Of a stretch of 64,000 nucleotides of DNA, positions 11,101-18,275 are shown piece after piece (the stretch's first letter is position 1; every line of letters starts with the position of its first letter). The DNA is from Ectothiorhodospiraceae bacterium. Its GTDB lineage: Bacteria > Pseudomonadota > Gammaproteobacteria > Nitrococcales > Aquisalimonadaceae. The position numbers and the translations under genes were made by a program. Under the pieces are notes generated by a model. It had not been told where the DNA came from, did no database searches, and saw nothing but the letters and a program-made list of their open reading frames with translations. The stretch is from contig JAFIFV010000058.1 in NCBI GenBank assembly GCA_020831845.1, positions 1 to 64,000 of the forward strand. The letters run 5' to 3'.

Positions 11101-13325
11101 AGACGGTATTCACCGTCCCGCAGGTAGCGCTGGATGAGGAAGTTGCGGCCGCTGCCGCCTTCCGTCGAGGAAGCCAGTTCCAGCGTGGTACGATCACGCA
11201 GCTCACCGCGGGTATCCAGCAGGCCGGTGGATTCCAGCCGGTACAGCGCCGGCTCCGTCACGCGCAGCAGCAGGCTCTGACGGCTCTGGTGAGGCAGCGT
11301 AAGGCGCACCTCACCGTCCTGCGGCAGCTCCGCCGGCGGCTGGATGCGGCTGGCCAGAACCTGCTGCGGCAATACGTCCAGATCCGCATGGGTGACCACG
11401 GCGGGTGGTTCCTGCTGCCAGCGCAGGTGGAAGTTCACCGGCCGATCCGCGTCATTGCGGACGTAGGCGGTAAACGGGCCATCCCTGTTGACCGGGATGG
11501 CGCTGTCCCACGGCCCCTGCCGGCGCGCGGCGATCGGCAGCAGGCTTCCATCCGGGGCCTCGGCGACCAGGGTCCGGCCGCGTACGCCCTGGACCGGGAA
11601 ATCCCGGATGCTGCCGCCGGCCTGAGTCACCGGCAGCACCTGTTCCAGCCGCAGCGGCGTCGTGCGGATGACCAGCCCGCCACCGCCGTGGTCGAAGTCG
11701 TTGACCTCGGCAATCCGGCTCCTGCCGCTGTCCACCAGCCGCAGCATACCGGCATCGCGAACCGCGACCGCTTCGGCTTCGTCGACGTGATCGTCGCCAT
11801 CCGGCCCGATGCGCAGCTCGGCGATACCGGGATGCCCGGCGGCCGGACGCAGGGACAAGCGGTAGAGCCCGGCATTGAGCTCCCAGACATGGCGGCTGCC
11901 GGCTTGCCAGTCGGTGCCGGCCGTGTGCGGCGCGGACTGATACAAGGGCTGGATGCGAAAATCGGCGATGGCTTCGGACTGTTCGGTCAGTTCGGCCCGA
12001 TAGGTTCCGCCGTCCTCCACCTGCAGCAGCAGGTCCACGGGCCGCAGCAGGTTGAAGCGGTCGCGCCAGGCCTGCCGCTCCGAGACGGTCGGCAGCTGCC
12101 CCGTGAGCAGACCGCCCACCCCCCGGCGCAACAGTTCGTGGTCGACCACCGCGACGGTGGCCTGGACCGAGTCACGCGGATCGCCAAGACCGGCAATGCC
12201 GATCCACTGCGCCTCGGTATGTGGACGGTGCAGGGAATACCGGGTGCCGTGGTGCAGGTAGGCCAGCCGATACGGCTGTCCGGGGGCGTGTTCCACGGTG
12301 ATCAGCCTGGGCCGATGGCCATCCCCGTCGCGCACGGTCACTTCCGGCAGGCGGGCATCGCGGTCCAGCACCGCGCTGCTGAGGCGGACACCGAACGGGT
12401 CCGCGCCCTCCGCCAGCGGGCCTACGCTCAGCCGGGCGGGCTCGGCCTCATCCAGCTTCAGCTGGTACACATTGGCCGTGGTATTGACCCGCCATCTGTC
12501 CACCCCGAACGGGCTGGTCCGGTGCTGCCACCAGCCGTAGGCCGGCAGTTCGGGGATACCCTTGCGCAGGTACAGCGGTGCGCCCTCGGCCTCTTCCGCC
12601 CAGCGCTCGCCTTGGCCGCCGTAGACGGTCAGCCGGTAGATGCCCGGCTGCAGCCGGGTGTGGACGGTGCGTGCCTGCAATGGCCGGCCGCTCTCCGGCT
12701 CGATGCGACGACGATCTGGCACCACGTCGGTAAGCCATTCGCCATCACGCCAGAGGCGGACGTCATCCAGGTAGCGGCCGGCCAGTTCCAGCGTCATCCA
12801 GCGAGGCTCGTCCACCACGACCCAATAGGAACGCTGCTGGAAGTCCTCCAGCGTGGTTTCCAGCAGACGGGCTTCGGTCAGGCGGGGAAACGGCGCCTGA
12901 TGGAGTTCCCGGTACGGATGGACGCGGAAAGCGACCTCGCCCTCGCCATCGGGGTGCAGCACGGCCTTGACCAGACCGGCGCCAAAAATACGGTCGTGCC
13001 GATGACGGCGGGTTTCCAGCGGCCCGGCCATGCGGTCGACCAGTTGCACGCCGACCGGCATGTCGCCGTCGGCAATGAAGGCATGGCGTCCCGGCTCGGA
13101 CACCAGGATTTCCCGGCTGTGCCGGCCGGATACCGACAGCGTCTGTTCCACCGGCTCCGACGCGATCTCCAGGGTCGGGCTCACCTCTGCCGACACGCAG
13201 ACGCCTGCCGAAAGGAGCCCGGCCGCAACGGCAACGCATGCCAGCCGGCAGCGTAGCGAATCGGACGAAAAACCACCCCCTGGAGCACCGGCGAGGCCTG
13301 CCGCCGAGCTTGTTGCTGTCGTCAC
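8160..13325 (-). CDS. Giant secreted protein of unknown function, A2M-linked
   Basis: This 1721-residue protein matches no family I recognise. The GTG start at 13325 has GAGGG six bases upstream. A long, basic N-region and a hydrophobic stretch (LACVAVAAGLLSAGVCVSA) around residues 28-46 look like a signal peptide. The rest is rich in beta-sandwich-like units that repeat phrases such as L.aG.Y.L, LEPGEHTL, LEAGDHRL and LPAGRYSL. Two segments share the pattern NFLI.R.L..G.Y.L near residues 725 and 1028. These resemble tandem pre-peptidase C-terminal-type domains, but that is only an impression. No catalytic motif is evident. It is the first gene of the operon with alpha-2-macroglobulin and PBP1C, so a periplasmic or outer-envelope partner role is inferred. 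Confidence 0.8.
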   Translation of the reverse strand: MTTATSSAAGLAGAPGGGFSSDSLRCRLACVAVAAGLLSAGVCVSAEVSPTLEIASEPVEQTLSVSGRHSREILVSEPGRHAFIADGDMPVGVQLVDRMAGPLETRRHRHDRIFGAGLVKAVLHPDGEGEVAFRVHPYRELHQAPFPRLTEARLLETTLEDFQQRSYWVVVDEPRWMTLELAGRYLDDVRLWRDGEWLTDVVPDRRRIEPESGRPLQARTVHTRLQPGIYRLTVYGGQGERWAEEAEGAPLYLRKGIPELPAYGWWQHRTSPFGVDRWRVNTTANVYQLKLDEAEPARLSVGPLAEGADPFGVRLSSAVLDRDARLPEVTVRDGDGHRPRLITVEHAPGQPYRLAYLHHGTRYSLHRPHTEAQWIGIAGLGDPRDSVQATVAVVDHELLRRGVGGLLTGQLPTVSERQAWRDRFNLLRPVDLLLQVEDGGTYRAELTEQSEAIADFRIQPLYQSAPHTAGTDWQAGSRHVWELNAGLYRLSLRPAAGHPGIAELRIGPDGDDHVDEAEAVAVRDAGMLRLVDSGRSRIAEVNDFDHGGGGLVIRTTPLRLEQVLPVTQAGGSIRDFPVQGVRGRTLVAEAPDGSLLPIAARRQGPWDSAIPVNRDGPFTAYVRNDADRPVNFHLRWQQEPPAVVTHADLDVLPQQVLASRIQPPAELPQDGEVRLTLPHQSRQSLLLRVTEPALYRLESTGLLDTRGELRDRTTLELASSTEGGSGRNFLIQRYLRDGEYRLVTGVQGRSAGPMAVRLARTPIDDGGLLPPDTTGRATLSPEGAIRYTVPVSRPGPHRIHVRGLEQDFAIQLDGPDGWPVIVPGSRTPLTVRLEPGEHTLTVIPQAVTARAVTRVRAPPEPAVETEGHGPHPLPLNARRSHLWREPGDGQSERHPDQWEFALDAPMDVRVDLHPAMEAELQRRDDRAWRPVARIRGAVEPAWHALEAGDHRLLVRAARRDDRRSYRLAVSTRELPFGQSRRVAVPGSVPLSLAEDGMVQLWSLSGLDVEATLRDADGHRVAFSDSRPDDWNFLISRHLPAGRYSLELNAADGRDGEADIALAWLERGDKPALAAGDDAEQQERKVHAYPLALPDVVPEQGYPLLVETRSRGTHGLSLERLEGDRWQVLHTVTGRTNRAGLVLAGTDAAPHRLQVWPLDDGQAPVQIAVGTAPDSLLEEPGAGDTLMVQPRAVPGTGMTLASSRLPVATLQQAQGADDLLWAHPGGVFRPAARGWIPATEPVLWLVGDREPAPVTLTAPRLRAGQRLDVPVASAVRLPVDDRAGNETTFRLWLAESAGPAPVVRAAERDDSRWTVAGRSAVAVALPGEEVALLEVRRADGVDRPATLRLEQRTLAVEDHGALAVNARRQVHLEAGTVAQFVLPDGAAHELRLAGPAGIAAITGGGNDGQVHWTGLSAGTVRGPVRGGVLWLANAGESSAGISLSLLPAGAHRHLEPGRMLHLAEGHRGERIVSVSGLEPDAVIRLGGDLGLAYMLTGDGRMIRSANGMIAVGNASRGRLHLAHGTGAYGVWIEADDGPEWTEAATISTATPALLGLRSPAAAVARVGERGDYWLDAAHPVDVLLPAGEHRLRFALAGTGGVPEWRLASADPMPEGLGEPVRLAPGESRVFGFRLDEERTVGVGLRADQDVVQGRLMDAHGEVLGEGVVQLHRDLPAGNYYLIAHLPPDQAPVLVRAALVGSEAPEDLVPDEVRRRLSGQGQE

Positions 13326-13381
13326 CGGTTCCCTCGGCCATGTTGTTCTTCGTAGACCCGCGACATCCTGCGAGTGCTTTC

Positions 13382-13459
13382 AGGAAGCGCTGCGCGCCAC
13401 GCTTGGCATCGGGAACAGTCTGGCTGCAACGCGACGGCGTGAAGACTTCAGCGCTTCCT
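13382..13459. repeat. Spaced inverted repeat in intergenic region
   Basis: AGGAAGCGCTG (13382-13392) and CAGCGCTTCCT (13449-13459) are exact complements separated by 56 bases. The right arm is part of repeat copy B. The 243-base gap (13326-13568) between the chelatase operon and the giant-protein operon contains this pair and copy B; no clear intrinsic terminator or promoter was recognised there. Confidence 0.4.
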
Positions 13460-13461
13460 TT
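13426..13461 (+). repeat. Interspersed intergenic repeat, copy B
   Basis: The copy reads GCAACGCGACGGCGTGAAG then ACTTCAGCGCTTCCTTT. It is the best match to the family consensus and shares GCAACGCG with copy C and the ACTTCAGCGCT core with copy A. It lies between two minus-strand operons. Confidence 0.5.
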
Positions 13462-13568
13462 GTGCCGAGCATACGCAAACAGGCTGTCGAGGGGAACGGC
13501 GAAGCATTCCCGCGAGCGCATGCGATTCGGCGATCGTTGCCGGTGGCGGGCAGGACGCCGCAGAAAGT

Positions 13569-13859
13569 TCAGTCGTCCGGCACGAACAGCATGGTGCCGT
13601 CATCCAGGCGGTAGGTGGTGCCGGCACGAACACCCTGCCCCTCGCCGATCTCGCCGCTGGTTTCGAAGCGCTCCAGCCGCTCCGCGGCGTCCGGGATGAT
13701 CTCGCCCCCCTCGTCACGGGCGGTCTGCTGCAGCGTGGTGGCGGCGCTCTGCGCCACCATGATCAGCAGCATGACCACGATCACCAGGAACACATCCACC
13801 ACGTTGACCACGGACAGGATGGGATCGTCGGCTTCCTCGGACTCCAGAAAACGACTCAC
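13569..13859 (-). CDS. DUF2149 protein, ExbD-like (HmuV-like)
   Basis: This 96-residue protein has one membrane helix at about residues 14-37. The segment NVVDVFLVIVVMLLIMVAQ places an acidic residue (Asp22) at the start of the helix, like the proton-relay Asp of ExbD/TolR, followed by a short periplasmic domain. DUF2149 proteins typically accompany a MotA/TolQ/ExbB homologue and a CobN-like chelatase, and correspond to HmuV of Bacteroidetes haem operons. The start codon overlaps the stop of the ExbB-like gene by 4 bases, so the two are translationally coupled. The inferred role is the ExbD half of a dedicated proton channel that energises the receptor or the chelatase. Confidence 0.8.
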   Translation of the reverse strand: MSRFLESEEADDPILSVVNVVDVFLVIVVMLLIMVAQSAATTLQQTARDEGGEIIPDAAERLERFETSGEIGEGQGVRAGTTYRLDDGTMLFVPDD

Positions 13860-14335
13860 GCCCGCGCCTCCTGCTGCTCAAGGCTCTTCAACGCGGACAG
13901 CAGCCAGCGACGGCGGACGGTGAGCACCCAGAAGGTGATGGAGGCCGTGATCAGCGCCAGGATAACGGCGGCGAAAGCCACCACCAATTGTTCGCCGACG
14001 GTGGCCAGGTCGCCGTCGCCAAGAGCCAGCAGCGCCGGGCCCAGTGGGATCATGGTCGCCACCAGTCCCAGCATGGGCGCGGTGCGCGACACCACCCGCA
14101 GCGGTTCCAGCCGACGCAGGATGAGCAGTTCCAGCTCTTCGCTGTCCGCAGGGCCGTGGGCGGCCTGGTGCGCCCTGAGCGGGCAGTGCTGCCGGCCCCG
14201 ACGCCGTTGCCAGGCGTCCATGGCGAAGGCCCCCAGGGCATAGAAGGCATAGGCGAACAACAGCAGGATCAATACCAGCACCGGCATCAGGAACAGCCGG
14301 CCCAGTTCGTACATGGCGAGTTCGAGTGCGGTCAT
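13856..14335 (-). CDS. MotA/TolQ/ExbB-type proton channel (HmuU-like)
   Basis: This 159-residue inner-membrane protein has a hydrophobic N-terminal helix at about residues 15-37. A cytoplasmic loop with a basic patch follows, then two further helices containing SRTAPMLGLVATMIPLGP and VVAFAAVILALITASI. The SRTAPMLGL...P segment is the signature of the MotA/TolQ/ExbB family. It overlaps the chelatase gene and the DUF2149 gene by 4 bases each. It is shorter than classical ExbB (about 240), as is usual for the HmuU/DUF2149-linked subgroup. It probably forms a proton-driven complex with the DUF2149 protein serving the TonB receptor or the chelatase. Confidence 0.85.
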   Translation of the reverse strand: MTALELAMYELGRLFLMPVLVLILLLFAYAFYALGAFAMDAWQRRRGRQHCPLRAHQAAHGPADSEELELLILRRLEPLRVVSRTAPMLGLVATMIPLGPALLALGDGDLATVGEQLVVAFAAVILALITASITFWVLTVRRRWLLSALKSLEQQEARA

Positions 14336-17300
14336 GCGGGAAATCCTCGATCCGGATGAATGGAAGCGCGCCGGGCACGCCAGCCCTGGTGGCCGACGCC
14401 CAGCAGGAAGCAGAGCAGCAGGGCAAGCAGGTAGAGCAGTGTCAGCCAGTCGCGGGCGGATTCCGCGCCGGCCTCGCTCACCGGCTGCATGACCTGGCCG
14501 GTCACGGTGACGGGTTGCGCCGCGCCGCCGGGCATGGCGGCGTTCATGCCGAATCCCGCCGCGGTTTCCATGATGAATTCATCCCGCGCCGCACTGTCGT
14601 TGCTACCGCCGTGCGCCTCGGTCCAGTCGTGATGGTGCGCCACCAGCGCCTCCAGCACGGCATCGTCCGGCGTCCAGTGGCCGGTGCGAACGGCATCCAG
14701 CATGCGCTCGATGATACGGGTCAGCGCTTCCGGGTTGTGGCTCTCGAACCACTCCGCCAGCCCCAGGTCATAGGCGTCGTCCACATAGATGTCGAAGAAC
14801 CGCGTCCACTGGTCGTCACGCACCATTTCCGGGGCCGTGGCCTGCCAGCCCCAGAAATTCTCGATGGTGGCCTGCAGCGTGGTGGTGCCGGAGTAGCCCT
14901 CGTTCACCATGCTCTGCAGCCAGCGCGGGTGGTGATAGCGGGTACGCAGTTCCCGCGACAGGAACCGGTCGGCGCGCTCGGTCTGTGCGCTGGCGGGGTC
15001 ACGCAGGTTGCTGATATAGAGCGTCGGCCGCTCGCCGCCGGCCACCTTGGCACCCAGCGACAGGCCGCCCAGGTACTGGAAGGGATCATCCGAGCTGAGC
15101 AGACCGTACAGGTTGGAGCTGCGCGCGAAGATTGCCGCATCCACGGTGGCGAGCTGGGTCTCGAACAGGTTCAGACCCGGTACGGTCTCGCCCCAGTGCT
15201 CCGGATCCGGCCCATAGGCATGCTGCAGACGGTCGAGGAAAACCCGGCCCAGGTAGGCTTCGTCCAGCACGCTGCCGTTGGACCAGGCATCCACATCGGC
15301 CACGGCGCCGTCCAGGCCCAGACCGTACTGGCCGATGTCCGAGGAGAAAGCACGGGTCCGGCTCAACCGCTCCACCGCGTCGGCATCCAGCCCGGCGGCG
15401 GCCAGTTGCTCGGCCAGGGCCCGGGTCATGGCCCGGACCGGGTTGTCCGGTTCATCCTGCCCGGCGGCCAGCGCGGCGGCTTCCGCCAGGAGTTCCAGGG
15501 TGCCGGCGAAGGCGTCGCGGTAGAGGCCGCTGGTCTGCAGCAGCACGTCTACGCGCGGGCGGCCCAGTTCCTCCGCGGGAACAACTTCCACGCCGGCCAG
15601 TCGGCCGCGATCATTCCACACCGGTCTGACGCCCAGGGCGGTGAGTACCTGCCCCTCCACCACGCCATGGTGGCGCATCACTTCCATGGACCAGAGCGTG
15701 AAGGCCAGCCGCTCGGGCGGCCTGCCATGCTCGGCCTCGTGATCGGCGATCAGGCCCTCCATCAGTTCGGCGCCGGCCTCGAACGCCGCCCGGGTGGGCA
15801 CGCGGGAGGGATCGAAACCGTACAGGTTGCGGCCGGTGGGCAGCGAGTCCGGGTTGCGGATCGGGTCGCCGCCCACCGAAGGTTGCACGAATCGCCCCTC
15901 CAGGGCCGCCAGCAGGGCCGACAGCTCCTGCTGGTCCCGCAGCGCCTGCATGTAACCGGCTCCGCGCTCCAGCTGTGCGCGCAAGGCGTCGGGGGCATCG
16001 TCCGGTGGCGAGTCCTCCAGCAGGAAATCGTGCAGCACCCGGTACGGCCGCGATTCGAACACGGCGGTCTCGTGGTCGCCGGCAAACAGTTCTTCCGGGT
16101 CGGACGAAACCAGTTCCAGGAAATCATCGGCCAGCATCTGCATCACCGTGGTGACCAGGTGGGCGTCCTCGGCCGGCCGGCCGAAGGTGTGCAGGCCGAT
16201 GGGCTCGCTCTGCTGCGCCATGGCATGGATATAGTTGTGCAGCTCGTGCAGGTAATGATGGAAGTGATGACCCAGCGTGTGGTCGTCGAAACCCAGGTCC
16301 TGGTGGATATCCAGCTCCCGGCTGACGGCGATGATCTGCGCCTGTACCCGGTCGCGGGCAGCACCGTCGTCCATGGTCTCCCAGTCGTGCACCAGATGGT
16401 GCAGGTCCACCAGTTCGTGGTAGAGCGCTGCCGGCGCGAACGGCGGCGTCTGGTGGGAGATCATCGTGGCACGCAACCGCCGCTTTGCCAGCGTGGCCTC
16501 GGCCAGGTTGTCGACGATATACGGATAGACATGGGGCAGTTCACCGACCACGGCATGCGGATCGTCGTCCAGCGCCAGGCCACGGGTCTTGCCGACGCCG
16601 AATTCGGCTGAACCGTGGGTGCCGAAATGGATCAGAGCGTGTGCTCCATGCGCCTCATGCAGCCAGGCATAGCTGGCCAGGTAGTCATGGCTGAACGGCA
16701 GATCGGTATTGTGATAACTGCCCTCGCGCTCCGGATCGCCGCGCGGCGCCCTCGGCGGCTGCGACAGCAGGGCCACGTTGCCCAACCGCAGACGCGGGAC
16801 GACGAAATACTTGCGGCCATCACGCTCCACGACCGTGCTGGCGGATTCAGGCTCGCCCCATTCCTGCAACGTGCGCTGGACCAGGGTGTCGCCCCTGCTG
16901 GCCAGCCATTCCCGGTAACGGTCCAGCGGTAGCAAGACCGCAAGCCCGTCTTCCAGCAGGCCCTCCAGATCGGCATCGGGATAATAGGCGCCCACCAGCC
17001 GCTTGCCGGCCTCGGTGACACCCTCGACATCCGCCTCCGGCACGTCGTAGCCGGCCCGCTCCAGGGCCTGCAGGGTGGCCACCAGACTCTCCGGCACATT
17101 CATGTTGGACGCGGAGAAATTGGTGTCGCCGGAAGGGTAGTTGTAGATGTAGATACCCAGGCGCTTGTCGGCATTCGGCATGCGCGCCAGTTGCGCCTGA
17201 TTCATGGCCCGCCGGACCAGCCTGTCCAACTCCGGTTGGACAGGCACTACCTGGCCGTCACCCTCCCTTTCGGCGGCCACCACGGTGGGATCGGTCGCAC

Positions 17301-18273
17301 CGGCCATCTCCGCCATGGCGAAGTAGAACGGCGTACTGCCCCGGGGGAAACCCACCGGATCCGCCCGCCAGGCGGCTTCATCGCCGTCCCTGTAGATCAG
17401 CCCCTGCAGCACCGGGACACCGAGATCGCGAAAGTCCTTCCGCCGGCCTTCCGGGTTCAGTGCCACACGATAGAACAGCAGCGCGTCAATCACAGGGTCG
17501 CCGTCGGGCGCGACCACGGCAGGCAGGCCTTCCGGATCGTTGACCGGCACGTAGAAAACCAGCGGCACACCGCCGGCGGCCTCGATGCGCTCCGCGGTGG
17601 CGTCGATCCAGTCGGTCAGCGTGTGACGGATGTGGATGTCATGGACCAAGACACCGATGACCGGCTTGCCGCCGAAGTCACCGTACCAGTTGCGGTAGCT
17701 GTCCAGATACGGGAACACTACCCCCTCGTAATCCGGGTGGTAGACGCCGCGCTCGGGATAACGGATCGGATCCGGCGCCGTGCCCGCGTGCAGGCCCAGC
17801 ACCGGGCCGGCGATGTGGCGGTAGAGGGCGTCGAAATTGCGAGCGCCGCCCTCGGACAGATACAGGCCCAGGCGCTCGCCCAGGGAGGTTTCCAGCCCAT
17901 CCACCTCGGTACGCTCGCGGTGAACGATCACCATCGGCGTTCCGCTGGCGCTCAGCGCCTCCCGCAAGGCCTGCACGCGTTCCGGTTGCGCAATGGCGTG
18001 ACTGGGCGCGAACACCACGACCAGATCATGCCCTTCCACCAGCGCCGCATCCGGCTCTGGTGGAAGGGTCTCGACGTAACCGGTTTCGGTTTCGATTCCG
18101 TGCTCCCGGCCCGTAAGCCGCAGCTCGGCCAGCAGACCTGGACGAACCGTGTCGTTCCCCAATAGCAGGATGCGCGCGGGAGCATCCGCCGAAGCGCCTG
18201 ACGGTACGAGTATGCACAGCGCCAGCACGATGAGCCCCAGCAGCCTGTGGGCCGTGTGCTTCCCTCCTTCCAT
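14332..18273 (-). CDS. Periplasmic CobN/HmuS-like chelatase
   Basis: This 1313-residue member of the CobN/BchH/ChlH large-chelatase superfamily has HFGTHGSAEF near residue 548 followed by AKRR-type motifs typical of CobN. Unlike cytoplasmic CobN it starts with a signal-like helix (about residues 9-30, ending ASADA). It ends with a hydrophobic helix (WLTLLYLLALLLCFLLGVG) and a basic tail, so the body should face the periplasm while anchored in the inner membrane. No CobS/CobT ATPase partners lie nearby. The context of TonB receptor, ExbB and DUF2149 matches HmuS of Porphyromonas and Bacteroides, which is linked to anaerobic iron removal from haem. Tetrapyrrole de-chelation or handling is inferred; cobalamin handling is the alternative. 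Confidence 0.85.
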   Translation of the reverse strand: MEGGKHTAHRLLGLIVLALCILVPSGASADAPARILLLGNDTVRPGLLAELRLTGREHGIETETGYVETLPPEPDAALVEGHDLVVVFAPSHAIAQPERVQALREALSASGTPMVIVHRERTEVDGLETSLGERLGLYLSEGGARNFDALYRHIAGPVLGLHAGTAPDPIRYPERGVYHPDYEGVVFPYLDSYRNWYGDFGGKPVIGVLVHDIHIRHTLTDWIDATAERIEAAGGVPLVFYVPVNDPEGLPAVVAPDGDPVIDALLFYRVALNPEGRRKDFRDLGVPVLQGLIYRDGDEAAWRADPVGFPRGSTPFYFAMAEMAGATDPTVVAAEREGDGQVVPVQPELDRLVRRAMNQAQLARMPNADKRLGIYIYNYPSGDTNFSASNMNVPESLVATLQALERAGYDVPEADVEGVTEAGKRLVGAYYPDADLEGLLEDGLAVLLPLDRYREWLASRGDTLVQRTLQEWGEPESASTVVERDGRKYFVVPRLRLGNVALLSQPPRAPRGDPEREGSYHNTDLPFSHDYLASYAWLHEAHGAHALIHFGTHGSAEFGVGKTRGLALDDDPHAVVGELPHVYPYIVDNLAEATLAKRRLRATMISHQTPPFAPAALYHELVDLHHLVHDWETMDDGAARDRVQAQIIAVSRELDIHQDLGFDDHTLGHHFHHYLHELHNYIHAMAQQSEPIGLHTFGRPAEDAHLVTTVMQMLADDFLELVSSDPEELFAGDHETAVFESRPYRVLHDFLLEDSPPDDAPDALRAQLERGAGYMQALRDQQELSALLAALEGRFVQPSVGGDPIRNPDSLPTGRNLYGFDPSRVPTRAAFEAGAELMEGLIADHEAEHGRPPERLAFTLWSMEVMRHHGVVEGQVLTALGVRPVWNDRGRLAGVEVVPAEELGRPRVDVLLQTSGLYRDAFAGTLELLAEAAALAAGQDEPDNPVRAMTRALAEQLAAAGLDADAVERLSRTRAFSSDIGQYGLGLDGAVADVDAWSNGSVLDEAYLGRVFLDRLQHAYGPDPEHWGETVPGLNLFETQLATVDAAIFARSSNLYGLLSSDDPFQYLGGLSLGAKVAGGERPTLYISNLRDPASAQTERADRFLSRELRTRYHHPRWLQSMVNEGYSGTTTLQATIENFWGWQATAPEMVRDDQWTRFFDIYVDDAYDLGLAEWFESHNPEALTRIIERMLDAVRTGHWTPDDAVLEALVAHHHDWTEAHGGSNDSAARDEFIMETAAGFGMNAAMPGGAAQPVTVTGQVMQPVSEAGAESARDWLTLLYLLALLLCFLLGVGHQGWRARRASIHPDRGFPA

Positions 18274-18275
18274 GC

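Noticed and set aside
3249-13256. Two very long plus-strand open frames (about 2207 and 1126 codons) over the alpha-2-macroglobulin and giant-protein genes
   Set aside because: They lie antisense to well-supported genes and read as His/Arg/Gln-rich sequence without domains or ribosome-binding sites. GC-rich codon bias produces such frames.
14332-18273. Classical cobaltochelatase CobN for B12 synthesis
   Set aside because: It has a signal-like N-terminus, a C-terminal anchor, no CobS/CobT or other cob genes nearby, and a receptor/ExbB/DUF2149 context.
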